A stretch of DNA of 64,000 bases from Xylaria sp. FL1777 (GCA_022578965.1 MU400639.1:47395-111394); one strand, 5' to 3'. Positions 22,404 to 34,357 are shown, counted from the first letter of the stretch. Notes: generated by a model not told the origin, from the sequence alone. Numbers and translations are program-made.

Positions 22404-25161
22404 ATGAAATTGCTAAGGATGACAAGCAACAACGCCTCGACAAACCCGGAGCCGGAGCCGAACCTCTTAGAATCTCTCACACGATTCTGCGAAAAGTTGA
22501 AGCGCCCTGTGTCCCGGACAAAAACAAAGACATGGAACCGCGAAAACAAGCCTACATCACCGCCCACCTCCTCAAACGCTGGGCCCATTGAAAGGACTTC
22601 CTTAGCAATCCCCAGCACAACAGTCGAAGTTGTGCCAAGTTCCAGTTGCCAGACACCACTTGATGATGATCACAAGCCTCGGAATATCGCCAGCGATGGT
22701 TTAACCCAGGGGGTTATGGAGCTCTTTGATACAAAGTCACACGCACCCCAAGCAACCCCCGAATTAGAAGCAGCAGCTAGAGCTACGGTATTAATGGAAG
22801 GAACAGACAAATCGAAAAAGATACACGATTCGGCTACTTCCCAAGATGATGCTCTGCTTCTGCTCTGGACCGAGGCCTATGATGCCCTGCTATATGACGA
22901 CGTCCCCAAATTGCCTCCCTCTGATTGGGTTCTCTTGCGGCGTGAGCTCCGATGGTTGCGACGTTTGGGAAATAGGTACATTAGCCGTAGAGTCGAGTTC
23001 GATACGACCAACCCCGTCGCTCGAATGGATGAAATGCAACGAATACTAGAGAGTCTGCTTACGGAACCAGGTCTAGTTGAAGACAAAGCCGGCGTTGATC
23101 GCAACAGCGAAACCGAGCCTACTAGTTTCTCCAAGTTCAGGGACATCGTTCGGGATGTTGCGTTGCAAGAAACGCAGCGTGGAGCTGCTGTCGCGTGGGT
23201 TGCCGTCTGCAAGGCCGCAGATGTAAGCACCATCGATACCCCTCAATTTGAGACCTTGTCGAGCTGATCCAGGGAAAACATCATAGGCTTTGATGAATAT
23301 GTCAGATTCAGTAAGCCTGAAATCATCCCAGTATCTCATAAACATCATCACGGCGATGGAGTGGTACTGCTCCTTACCAGGCCTTCTACTCGGTCAGCCC
23401 GCTTCCCAGAACCAGGAAACCAGAATGGCAATCTTGGAGCTGTACAAAGCTATCATCCTTTGTTCGATTCGTCTACCATACTTCAGCACCGAAGAAAACG
23501 TCAAATTTCCAGACGACATCGTCGAAAAGGAGCGAGCAGTTATGGCTTGCTTTGGTCAGCCTTCACTCCAGTCAAGACTCAATCAGCCGTTCAAATCTCT
23601 GTCACTTAACACAGAAGACGAGCATATAAAAAATGAGTTACCCGCATCATATATTGCTCCAAGCCTTCCAGAAGGTCTATCCTATTCTTTTAGAAATGAG
23701 CTGTCCGAAGTCCCAGAGGAGCGTCGAGGCATTCAAGACTGCGCACACGATTGGGTCAAGTCAACCGAAGTATATGCAAAATTCTCATCACCGGATGCCC
23801 CCGACTACCACTGCGAGCTCTGGATTGTGGGCAAGCCCGGGACAGGCAAATCAATACTCCTGGAAGCTATCGCTCAAGATTTGTTCCAGTGCCAGGACAT
23901 CGATGTTAAACTGGGGACAGAGCCCCTACCAGCTTACGTCGCAGCTTTCTTCTGTAATCGGGGCAGGGAGAGGGCAGAAAACGCTGCAGCCATCTTACAG
24001 TGCCTTGTATTGCAAGTTCTCGAACAACAGACATGGCTTCGTCGACACTTTCTTGCGGCCTACGATACGGCCGAGAAACGTTGTTTCGATCGCCCTGAAG
24101 ACTTGCACGTCATATCTTCGGTGTTCCGGGCGATTCTAGATGACAGCTCCTTTAAGCCAACGTATTTCGTCATTAACGCCATTGACGAGTGCTGCAACGA
24201 TGAGGACGAGGATGAAACCAATCAGGCCGTGTGGGCGCTCATGGATTTCATCAGCAGCACTAGGCAGGTCACTGGCGTGAGATGGCTCATATCAGCTGAC
24301 TCCGACGGCGCTAAGAAGAGAAGCTTCCCTCGGACAGACGGTGCGGACCAGAAATTGGAGCTATATCTCGACGGTGACTCAATCTCCCCGGCCACCGAGC
24401 CCGTGATGCTCGGTGCCACGGTGGAACATATCAAGCTCAGAGTAGCAGGAGTCATGAAAGATATGCAAATTCCTGACAGCTTCCACAAGGAGGTCGAATA
24501 CAAGATGCTTGAGCAATCGAAGGGCAACTTTCTGTGGGTTGACACCGCCTGCAAACAGATTCTTTCGCATGGATTACCGTGGAACGCAATTCGCTTTCTT
24601 GACTCGGACAGCAACTCCAACGAGGTTTTGCCATCGGGTCTGGAGCCGCTGTACACACATATGGAAGCTACCCTTGACAAGCTACAGTGGGAGAGCCCGC
24701 GTTACTGCCGTGAGATCATAAACACACTAGCGACGGCTTACAAGCCACTACGGCTTGACGAGCTAGGCGAGTGCCTACCCAAGGATACCATACCCCGGAA
24801 TGTCGATTTAGCTACTATCATCAGGAGGCAGTGCTTTGCCTTCTTGGAGATCCGTGACGACCAAGTTTTCTTCGTGCACCGGTCAGCTAAGTACTTCTTC
24901 CGCAAGAAAATGAAGGGAACATCTCAGCGCCACGCGGACATGACGCTTTGTTGCTTGAGAGCCCTTTCTGAACGAATGGGGAACTCTGTGCGTGGCAGGC
25001 ATAATAAGGCCAAAGAAGTCAATCACTATTCTACATGGTACTGGCTAAAGCACTTGCGCAAAATTGATGGCAAGGTCATTAAACGGGAGACATACAACGA
25101 CATCATGGGAGATGTTGCTGAGTTTTTAAGCAATATTTCCTTCAGTGGCTCGAGACCCTAA
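22404..25161 (+). CDS. NWD/NACHT NTPase (NLR-like), N-terminal part
   Basis: Predicted fungal NLR-type signalling NTPase. Exons 22404-23222 and 23287-25161 join in phase 0 (donor GTAAGC, acceptor CATAG) giving 897 residues. The N-terminal 270 residues match the NWD effector-like domain (LLLLWTEAYDALLYDD). The NACHT core follows: Walker A in WIVGKPGTGKSILLE, then a Walker B in FVINAIDECCNDEDE, and a winged-helix-like region near PLRLDELGEC. The coding region stops at TAA 25159-25161 within SGSRP, yet the next frame over reads NPVLRFDPDPYPTVRF, the usual linker to a WD40 domain. It therefore looks like the front half of a NACHT-WD40 protein that has taken a one-base insertion near 25158. ATG 22419 is an alternative start. 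Confidence 0.8.
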
Positions 25162-25330
25162 CCCCGTCCTCCGTTTTGACCCAGATCCTTATCCAACTGT
25201 TCGATTTAGAGAGAATCCTACAAGTTTGTTTCCCTTTTTCTTACTCCTTTTTCTTCCCCCCCCACCCTTTTTTTTTACCTCCCTCCCTTCCTTTTCCCCT
25301 TTACGTAACTAATGTCACTCTTTGCTCCAG
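25162..25330 (+). other. Frameshifted linker and probable intron between NACHT and WD40 parts
   Basis: From 25145 to about 25225 the plus-strand frame b reads like the conserved linker (FDPDPYPTVRFRENPTS). It is followed by a pyrimidine-rich tract (long runs of C and T, 25228-25310) and a TTTGCTCCAG acceptor at 25330, typical of an intron end. No donor among the visible GT sites restores the WD40 frame, so either two indels are present or the splice differs from my model. Confidence 0.5.
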
Positions 25331-27592
25331 GAATGGCCCGGTGAGTCAAATGATAAGGTCAAAAGATGCCTAGACCGGGTCCGATCCAGCAGTCGTTTCA
25401 TCCAATTTCATACATACACCCAAAGCCCTCCCCATGTCTCGCCGAATAATAGCCTTCTGTTCTGCTCTAGCCTCGGGGCAGGCCGCGGGGAACTCCTACA
25501 CACTGCGCTGCCTTGGCTAAGCTCGATACCAAACGTGGAAACAAGCACCTCGCTCGTTATCCACGGGCATACAGATTGGGTACGGTCGTGCGCGTTCTCG
25601 AATGACGGTCGACTTCTCGCCTCAGCATCGGATGACGAGACAATTCGCTTCTGGGACCCGCTCACTGGCACATCTCAAGCGACTCTGAAGGGGTTTGACA
25701 GCTGGCCGCGGCGTGTCAGGTTCTCTGCCGGTAGCCCGTCCCGCATGGCTACCATGGAATCAGCTAAAGTTAAGTTATGGAGCATACCGGTTTCCCGTTC
25801 CTTTTTATCGATCCAGGGGTCCGACATTGGTGACAACTTCGAGACCGCGTCCATTCTTGACATCTGCTTTTCGCCGGATGGGAAAAGGCTCGCTGTTGTC
25901 GTGGAACCCGGAGAGCTCGCTATTTGGAACGTTGAGAAGCCCGAGAAACAGCCCATCCGCCACTGGCCTGGTCACGGCGCGACTCGCGTCAGATATCTAG
26001 CTGCTGGCGGAACAAGCAACAACAACCAGGAAAGCGGTGCCACAGGGGCCACTCAAGGTGGGTTGCTTGCCACGAGTTGTGGAAGCGAAGGTGCTTATTT
26101 GGTTATCTGGAGCGAGAGCGGCCAGGAAATCCACAGGCAAAAGTTTGACAACGGACTATGCGCGCTGGCCTTCTGCCCATTGTCCAATATTCTAGCTGCG
26201 GGCTCGTACGACGAGGTCTTTCTCTGGAGGGTCAACCTCAATGACAAGAATAAAAAGATAGAGAAGCTCGCTCTCCAGCCGAAAATATTCTCAAAAATTG
26301 TTTCTTTGGCTATTTCTGAGGATGGATCCTTCCTCGGTGTGGCATCGCGGGACAAAATTGTGCGAATTTGGAAGTTGCACGACGAAGCCGATCAAAAACC
26401 CCTAGAGGTCACGACGAGACACTTATATGGACCCCTAGAGATCTCTTTCCTCTCTAAGAACTCCTTGTCATCGATTGCCTCGTGTGGCCGGGAGGGACTC
26501 ATCGAAATCACAGATCTAAACAGCCAAAAATCGCCAACCGCGATCACTAAGGTTCCCATGCACTCATACCCCATCAACATAGTTGTCATCTCACCCAATA
26601 ACAGATTCCTGGCTACATCCTCCATCGAAGGGGTTATATGCCTCTGGAACGGCGATACTGGTGACCATATTCGCACACTTGAAAATGGTGATTCCCTTCT
26701 GTCGCCAGTCTTCTCACATGACGGGGTGGCCCTGGCAGGCACTTTCTCAAGCGGTGTGGCCAAGGTTTGGGGCACCATTACAGGGGAGATGACGCACGAA
26801 AACTTAGAGCATGACGATTGGGTCAGAGGTAGCGCATTCTCGCCACCCTGTGTCGACAACCTCCTTCTGGCAACCGCCTCCGACGACGGGATAATTCGAG
26901 TCTGGAACGTCGACACGCAGGTCCCGAAAAACAACAAGGACAATGCACCTGCACCTTTGCAAGTCTTCAAGCGCCATAGCGATTATGCCATCTGCGTCGC
27001 ATTCTCGCCCGATGGCAGACTCATCGCCTCCGCTGGAGATGACAGAGTGGTCTACCTGTGGGATAGGACAACCACTGACCCCGAGGGATCGCCCAACACA
27101 CGGCCCAAGGAATCCTTTAATTTCGCCGCATCGCGTATTGAGAGCGTGACATTCTCGCCAGATGGAAAGCGCGTTGCAGCCTCCTCTTCTCACGAGCTGC
27201 GTATATGGGATTGTGAGAGTGGATCGTGCATGGTCCGGAAACAACCTCAATCATTCAAGTCTCTGAGATTCAGCGGCGTTCCTAGCGTGGATGAGAGATG
27301 GATTCTGACGGAGAGAGGTCCGGAACCCGTGGGTGATTCCGATTCTATGATTATGTTGCCACTGACAGAGACGTGGCCCGCTTTGGCCTCCTGGAGTGTA
27401 GACTCTGACGGGAAGTGGATCAAGTTCAAGGGCAAGGAAGTAATTTTTCTACCTCAAGGCTATCGTCCCAACGGCGATGCTGTCTTTGTTCAAGGTAGTC
27501 GAGTAGCCATCGGCTGCCGGTCGGGACTAGTGATGCTTCTGAGGTTCAGCGAAGATGAGGAGCTACTGGAACAGCATTTCGGTGTACCATAA
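25331..27592 (+). CDS. WD40-repeat domain, C-terminal part of the NLR-like gene
   Basis: A 753-codon open frame after the acceptor, beginning EWPGESNDKVKRCLDRV, that contains about ten WD40 repeats. Clear ones are HTDWVRSCAFSNDGRLLASAS with IRFWD, HSDYAICVAFSPDGRLIASAG with VYLWD, and IESVTFSPDGKRVAASSS with LRIWD. The HTYTQSPPHVSPNN segment before the repeats is a conserved region in this class, to my recollection. The frame also has an ATG-less start, supporting that it is an exon rather than an independent gene. In NWD proteins the WD40 domain is the sensor. Repeats differ from each other, so this is not the hypervariable near-identical type seen in HET-E/HET-D. Confidence 0.8.
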   Translation, partial: EWPGESNDKVKRCLDRVRSSSRFIQFHTYTQSPPHVSPNNSLLFCSSLGAGRGELLHTALPWLSSIPNVETSTSLVIHGHTDWVRSCAFSNDGRLLASASDDETIRFWDPLTGTSQATLKGFDSWPRRVRFSAGSPSRMATMESAKVKLWSIPVSRSFLSIQGSDIGDNFETASILDICFSPDGKRLAVVVEPGELAIWNVEKPEKQPIRHWPGHGATRVRYLAAGGTSNNNQESGATGATQGGLLATSCGSEGAYLVIWSESGQEIHRQKFDNGLCALAFCPLSNILAAGSYDEVFLWRVNLNDKNKKIEKLALQPKIFSKIVSLAISEDGSFLGVASRDKIVRIWKLHDEADQKPLEVTTRHLYGPLEISFLSKNSLSSIASCGREGLIEITDLNSQKSPTAITKVPMHSYPINIVVISPNNRFLATSSIEGVICLWNGDTGDHIRTLENGDSLLSPVFSHDGVALAGTFSSGVAKVWGTITGEMTHENLEHDDWVRGSAFSPPCVDNLLLATASDDGIIRVWNVDTQVPKNNKDNAPAPLQVFKRHSDYAICVAFSPDGRLIASAGDDRVVYLWDRTTTDPEGSPNTRPKESFNFAASRIESVTFSPDGKRVAASSSHELRIWDCESGSCMVRKQPQSFKSLRFSGVPSVDERWILTERGPEPVGDSDSMIMLPLTETWPALASWSVDSDGKWIKFKGKEVIFLPQGYRPNGDAVFVQGSRVAIGCRSGLVMLLRFSEDEELLEQHFGVP

Positions 27593-29016
27593 TGCGATGT
27601 AAGGTGTGAGAAGGTAGCCTATCTACATATTCACCAACAAGACAACGGTGTCGTCTTTTCTTGTCACATGATAAATAGAGCTCTATACGAGATTAAATAG
27701 CTTATTTGACGATGATGAACAAAATTCCAAGCACAAACCCCTATCGCACTGCAAGACCAACGCTATTATTAACGCAATCAGCATGAGTATTAGTCTTAGT
27801 TCCTTTTTCAGCCAGCGCAAATACTTCAGTAGTTCTTAGATCCATGTGGCTGTCACCCTTTTACTGTTGTGATACAGCTTATATTTTTCCGAATCAGTAG
27901 TATTACCATCGGGCTTACGCTGAATATTTTTGTAAGGAATCATGATTACTGCGGTGATGTTTCGGATCAATAGGATGATCGTAGCGGACAGTCACGGTGG
28001 TGACTCTGGCTACGTCATTGTACCTGAGCATAACTATTAATTCCAATACTTATAGAACACGGAAGTAACATAATGCTATAGTATGAGGGGAGAGGGGGCG
28101 ATTTCACTCAGCCACTTTACTTAGGAAAACCAATAATCTATCCGAACATGAAGGAAGCTCATTTCATTAGTTGCCACATCGGTATTATCATCCCGATATT
28201 GCTACATTTTCCTGTAACTTACCATCTTTTGTGCTACCACACTACCTCGGCTTCGGCTGTGGCTCTCGCTCGTGATACAACGTCCCAAAGCTTTCACATC
28301 ATCCTACCCCTCTTTGGAATATTAACATAGGCATCTATCTAAGACTCCAAGAGTGAGAAAATTGACAATAGGAAGAGTGATCAGAAGACTCTCTTTAGTA
28401 GTATCGGTCTTTTTATAGAAATACTAGCTAGAGCAAGAGAAACACTGCGTAGATTAATACTGTGAGGACGATTTTGGATGTGACAAAACTCAGGTATCGT
28501 TATATGTAGGCTCGGAAACCTACCTATCTAGGTACCTAGGTAGGTAGCATTCGGGTAAGTATGTTTAGCAAAGATAATTGAAGCCGTAAAATAGATATGA
28601 AATACTGCACGATGAGATAAGTGGCAGCGGTCAGGTTTGCCTACCGATGTGATAAGGGCCAACAAGAGCTTGGAACCGCTGTGCCCAACCTCGTGTTGAC
28701 AGTCTTGCATGTCCTCTTGTCATTTCTTATCCAATGGACTCCTAACCTCTAGCTCTTCCTCCAACGCGGGTGAACCGTGTCTTGGTTCCGATCTTGTATG
28801 ATAACCAGGGATTTTCAAAAAATTGCAAGGTTGATTTGATTGATTTTTAACGTGGGGGGAGACCTTACACTTGATACTTTAATAATCAGGCCCTCTTTGT
28901 TGAATCCCCTCCCCCCTCTTCTTTCAAACATCTTCGAGTCTTGATAGACCTGATAGATGAGAGAAACCTAAAGAATTGCATAATTCTTCATTGTCTCGCG
29001 CTACCCAACATTCATT
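27593..29016. other. Intergenic region after the NLR gene
   Basis: About 1.4 kb, AT-rich, without convincing coding content. It includes a short TACCTAGG-type simple repeat at about 28523-28550. A 60-codon hydrophobic frame at 28148-28330 has no support. Confidence 0.4.
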
Positions 29017-29494
29017 ATGGATCCTTTGCAAATGCAATTTAACCCCCCGACGGTTAGGCCACAAGACCAACCAGGGATCACCGAGGCTTGTACGATAGCT
29101 CGAAGAAATTACCAACTCCTACAAAGCTCAAATCAAGCTACCGTTTACAGGTATGTCTAGTTTAATTCACCTTTCATTGTTGTATCGCCGTTTACTCCTC
29201 CTACTTTTTCCAGAATATACGTCAGCTTTACAAGACATTATATCGCCTAACCCTTTTTTTTTATATCTTAGTTGTAAAGGGAAATGGTGGCACCAGAACG
29301 AAAACGACCCAAAAGAACATGTCACGGTTCGATATAACCGCAGACCAGGCGGAAATCGGGTTCATATCTATCGTGATGGTAGCGGTAACATGACTCCTCA
29401 CAAGCCTAAACCCGCCTCTGAGACGACTGAAGGAGACCACGGGGATTATGACTCTGTTCCAGAACTGTCCGGAGAGGAATTTGATGAGGCTTAA
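29017..29494 (+). CDS. Small hypothetical protein, two exons (118 aa)
   Basis: A short gene that is easy to miss. Exon 29017-29150 encodes MDPLQMQFNPPTVRPQ... and ends TAC AG at a GTATGT donor. Exon 29272-29494 follows a polypyrimidine-like tract, a CCTAAC branch-like site and a CTTAG acceptor, and continues CKGKWWHQNENDPKEHV to an acidic C-terminus (ELSGEEFDEA). The join keeps frame and gives 118 residues with no signal peptide or membrane segment. I recognise no family. The clean splice signals and in-frame join are the main support; transcription data would decide. Confidence 0.55.
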
Positions 29495-31731
29495 GGAAAG
29501 GTTCTATGGACGAATCAACGTCCGCTGTCATGGCCCAACTAGAGGCTGATTGGAAGGAGGGAATGAACTGTTATATGTCACTTCTCAATAAAACGCACCA
29601 TGTAGTTAATCATTAGTTAACAGGTGATCTTCTCATATATAACTTAATAGCTTTCAATCTGGCCTAGTGCTAAATCTAACATTAACAAGCGCGTTAAATA
29701 CTTCTTTAGCGGATGCTAACAAGATAACATAAACTACTTCTTTTAATTAGGGAGTATGAGTTGTATTATGCCTGTAAATTTTATGCCAGGGAGTTTTCTC
29801 GAGTGAGAATAGGTTGCTGATAGGCCGGTGTTAGGTGTGGCGTATGGCTCAATGTTGTTGATTCCAGAACGTCTTCCACTAAATAAGGAGGCTTTACGTT
29901 CTATCAGAGGTTATTGTCCCGGAGTGAATGGGTAGCCCTAGCGGTCACATAGCAGGTAGGTAGTAAAGGGGTCAGTAGCCATATATGGGTGTGTAGGTTG
30001 GTCAATTGGCCCCTGGCCTTCCCAATGGTAGTTGGTGGGAATAGCCCATATATATAATTATACCAATTCCACTATATAGACCCTAGGGGTCTATATGTGA
30101 CTATATCACCTGACACGTTCCTACATAGCACTAATTCTCAATATAATGAATTCGGGAGCACTAGATCTAGGTAGCCGCCTATGACTTTAGCAATTGACCT
30201 TAATGCTGTCTTGATATCGGTCATATTGATAAAAATAGCGGAAAGGTACTGGGTTGTGGGATCTGAGGCAGGTGAGGGCAAAAATTAATAAAGGAAACAA
30301 AGGTGTTTGGCCACAGCTCGAACCGTGGACCTCAAAAGCGCAAAAAAGAATCGCGGGCTTAAGATAAACTCAGCGTCCCTCGACCGGAAAGCCCTTGAAT
30401 GCCTATGGCCCTGCCTCTGACACAAGAGTTTGTCCTCCGACTACTTTACCGCTCGGCCACCTAGCATTCAAGGCAGTATGCGGGAACGTCTGGTAATGGG
30501 AGGTGCACATATCGAGGTTTATAGCCATCACAAACTAGTCCCTTTCCTAATGGCTAAAATTTCCTGTCTTGGATGTCACACCTCATTCCCCTCGAGACAT
30601 CTTGGCCTGTAGCACTCCCACAAGCTTCTGGAAACCAATGTATTAATTTCACCTCATTCACAGAAAATACAGGGAAACTTAAAACAAACCATACATGGTA
30701 GTATGCCAAAGGAATACATTAATTTTCACCCCTGGTTCCCTCCATCAGCAATAGTTTTGGCCATGATGAAAACTACCATTTTTTAGTCACCATATCTAAG
30801 TTCAGGTTGCTTAAATAATTCTGAATAAGCTACCGTAATCTCCGGGAGCAGTAGCCTATATAGACCTAAACATTAAGCTTTTATGAAGTACAAGATATTG
30901 GACTCCCCCATGTATATACCAAGTACATACTAGATACGATGCACCCACCGGCTACATGAACCTATTGCGGCTCTCCAAACCATCTTCTTAAACGTTACGA
31001 GCCACTGGAAGGTTTACTTATAGCCTTCCGTCACGCAACACCAGAAAGTCTGTACCTGAAATTAAGCGCAAACTCAGGGGTAGAAATTTTTTGCGAGTTT
31101 CCGAAGTGCAATTTATCTCTATCCATATTCTGACATGTACTGGTACTTGACGAATTTTATCACTTTTCCGGTAGGTACCGGAACAACTCATCAAGTCAGC
31201 GGCTCTGACTCATAACTACCAGTAAGAGTTCGTATAAAATGCTTGGAATACCTAGAGATTGCCCCATGGCTGCGTCACAGTCTCCGACTGTATGTATCGC
31301 AAGTGGCAAGCCAAATAGAGTATGCGTATTGCGAGAACATGTTTCATGGGGCTCTGAGAGTTAAATCTGCCATGATGATGATTCTGTCGATTCAAGGTAA
31401 ATGATTATGGAAATTATCCATAGAAACGTTATATCTTTCTAAATTAAGGTGCTATGCCAACCCCGTAGAGCCAGGTCCTGACATAGCTACGGACAGGTGT
31501 TACGTGATAATTTATCCGGCAGAAGCTTTCACCGCCTGCATGACGGCATGCATTAGCGCTGGGTAGGGCTAGACCGCCTGCTATCTATAGCGAATCTCCT
31601 TATCGTAACTTCTTATCAGTAACTTATTGCTAGAATTGCGACCGCGACCCAACATGACGTGTGAAACTTTGCCCACCCCTTAACATTGTGCTTTAGTAAG
31701 CCTACACACCCCGACGGCGACTGTGGTCGAC
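29495..31731. other. Long gene-poor region with simple palindromes
   Basis: About 2.2 kb, AT-rich. It holds an imperfect palindrome around TAGACCCTAGGGGTCTA at about 30077-30093 and the tRNA-like remnant described separately. No coding frame has a recognisable motif. The last few hundred bases are the MTO1 promoter. Confidence 0.45.
30303..30474 (-). other. tRNA-like remnant (A box and B box)
   Basis: On the minus strand an A-box-like TGGCCGAGCGGT (around 30451-30462) is followed about 130 bp later by a T-arm-like CCACGGTTCGAGCTGTGG (30311-30328). The T-arm stem pairs, but the loop is one base short and the acceptor arms do not pair. The A-to-B distance is also too long for an ordinary tRNA, even with a variable arm. 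It may be a decayed intron-containing tRNA or a tRNA-derived SINE fragment. Confidence 0.25.
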
Positions 31732-33902
31732 ATGAAGACAATATGGCGGCCGAAGAGCCTAGGTCGGCCTGGCCGCGCAGTGAGGCGACGGCCCCTAGCG
31801 TTTTCCGCCAAGCGTAGAAGTTTTGCCACTGTTGCACCGGAGGGAACAAGGTTGGTAATCGGCATCGCGCATGTGTCTCGTTTGTAAGCAACTAATCCTT
31901 TGATGACAGACCCTTTGATGTTGTTGTTGTGGGTGGTGGTCATGCCGGTACCGAAGCGTGTGCGGCCGCAGCGCGGTCTGGCGCACGAACCGCCCTCATA
32001 ACGCCCAAGATCGACAACCTGGGTGTATGCTCCTGCAACCCCAGCTTCGGTGGCATAGGCAAAGGGACAATAATGCGTGAGATAGACGCATTGGATGGGG
32101 TAGCTGGACGAATTATCGACAAATCTGGTGTGCAATTCAAAGTCCTGAATGTGGCGAAGGGCCCTGCGGTCTGGGGGCCACGAGCCCAGATCGACCGTGC
32201 CCTATACAAGAAGCACATGCGCGAGGAGCTGCAGGCATACCCGAACTTATCTATCATAACTGGTAGCGTCTCAGACATTGTGATAGACGAGAACGTGATG
32301 GATCCGGATAGCTCCGCGAAGAGTAGAATCACAGGCGTCCGGCTCGAGACAGGTGAGATACTGCCGACGACACAGGTCGTCATCACCACTGGCACGTTTC
32401 TTGGCGGCGAGATACACATCGGATTGGAGGCTTATCCAGCCGGACGCATGGGTGAGAAAGCGACTTTCGGACTAAGTAAGTCGTTGCGCGACGCCGGGTT
32501 TCAGCTTGGGCGCTTGAAAACTGGCACACCACCACGGATCGCAAAAGACAGTATCGATTATAGCGTGATCCAGGCACAGTCTGGTGACGACCCGCCTGAG
32601 CCTTTTAGCTACCTGAACGATCGGGTATCAGTGCCGGATCAGTTGCTCTGTTGGGCAACGTACACAAATGCGCGCACGCACGACATCGTGCGCGCCAATC
32701 TTGACAAGACTATCCACATTCGAGAGACGGTGAAGGGCCCTAGGTATTGTCCATCTCTTGAATCTAAGATTATCAAGTTTAGTGACAAACAAAAACATAT
32801 TGTGTGGTTGGAGCCGGAGGGGTTCTCCAGCGATCTGATTTACCCGAACGGACTGTCAATGACAGTTCCTGCGGAGGCGCAAGAGCAGCTCCTACGCACG
32901 ATCCCTGGACTCGAGAACTCGCACATGACGCAGGCCGGCTACGGCGTCGAGTATGACTACGTCGACCCGCGCAGTCTTAAATCGACTCTCGAGACCAAGG
33001 CGATATCCGGTCTGTTCCTTGCCGGCCAAATCAACGGGACGACGGGATATGAGGAGGCCGCTGGCCAAGGTATTATAGCGGGCATCAATGCTGGACGTGC
33101 GGCTCAGGGCCTAGAGCCCGTCACTATTACTCGTGCAGATGGGTACATCGGCATTATGATCGACGATCTGATCACCAAGGGTGTGTCCGAGCCATACCGC
33201 ATGTTCACGTCGCGCAGCGAATATCGGATGTCGAGCCGCGCCGATAACGCTGACTTGCGTCTCACGGGTAAGGGTCGCTCGTGGGGTGTAGTATCCGACA
33301 AGCGCTGGTCGGCCCACACTGACCTGAAGGACCAACTCGACTCGCTATCCTCTATCCTCGCCTCGTACAGCCTCAGCTCTCAAGCATGGTTACAAGCGGG
33401 ATTCCTTGTACGTGTTGATAACCAAGAACGGAACGGTCTAGAGATGCTACTCCGACCACATGTCGGCATCCGCGATCTCGCCGATAAGATCCCCGAGATT
33501 AATCAATACCCCGAGAATATCCAGACCCGTGTCAGTATCGAGGCCCGCTACTCGCCTTACGTCAACAGGCAGCGGGCGCAGGCTGCGCGCGCCGTACGGG
33601 ACGACGCCCAAAGGCTACCTACTGACCTCGACTATGACACCGTGGTTGGTCTTAGCATCGTCGAGCAGACGATTCTGAACGCAACGCGACCCGAGAGCCT
33701 CGGTCAGGCGCGACGCATAGAGGGTATCACACCCGCAGGGTGCGTACGACTGCTTGGCTTCGTGAAGAACCGCGCAGAGGAGCGCCGCCGCCGTGCGCGG
33801 TTCGACAATATCCTGGCTGCTGAAATGGCGCCTTTGGGCACACAGGTCGACACCCTAGACGCGGAGGCGCGTACACAAGATTTACGTAACGGCACGATAT
33901 AA
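31732..33902 (+). CDS. MTO1: Mitochondrial tRNA uridine-modification enzyme MTO1 (GidA/MnmG family), two exons
   Basis: FAD-dependent enzyme that, with the GTPase Mss1, installs the 5-carboxymethylaminomethyl group on wobble uridine of mitochondrial tRNAs. Exons 31732-31850 and 31910-33902 join in phase (59-bp intron, GTTGGT donor, CAACTAATCC branch, ACAG acceptor) to give 703 residues. The N-terminal 35 residues are rich in Arg and Ser with no acids, as in a mitochondrial presequence. The FAD-binding motif [13 protein letters not shown] follows, then [26 protein letters not shown] and [19 protein letters not shown], all MnmG signatures. The C-terminal helical domain ends with [20 protein letters not shown]. 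Length fits the eukaryotic family. Confidence 0.97.
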
Positions 33903-34357
33903 ATGGATGGTAGGATGGGTATGCGTAATTATAATGATGAAAAGCATGTCAAGCGAGCTTTTATGTCTACGTCTACCTGTATAATGGGGGTTTAAAACAG
34001 CCTTGGTACTGATCAGCTAAGCATCTTATAAAATACCCTGGCTATTAACAGTAGAGCCTATGTAACTTTACTTTTGCATCACAGGAGTTCGGCAGCATGG
34101 AACGCTTGAGGGAACATGTCAGGAAAAAATTAAACGCAACCTTGCTCCATTTGATATACAGATATGCAGGCAATAATGCTTCTTTCAACGTACAGATGAT
34201 AAAATAGGCTTTAGCTATCCTACAACGCAAAATGCTGAAGGATTTAACACGTTCGAAATTTCTACACAGCCCTTTGGCCTTTTTATCTTGAACATAATGA
34301 TAATCATGACTTTCCAAACGCAAAAGCACTACTACTGGTAGTGGTAATAATGTAGGT
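33903..34357. other. Convergent intergenic region MTO1-CRD1
   Basis: About 455 bp between convergent stops, AT-rich, presumed 3' UTRs. Nothing else seen. Confidence 0.4.
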
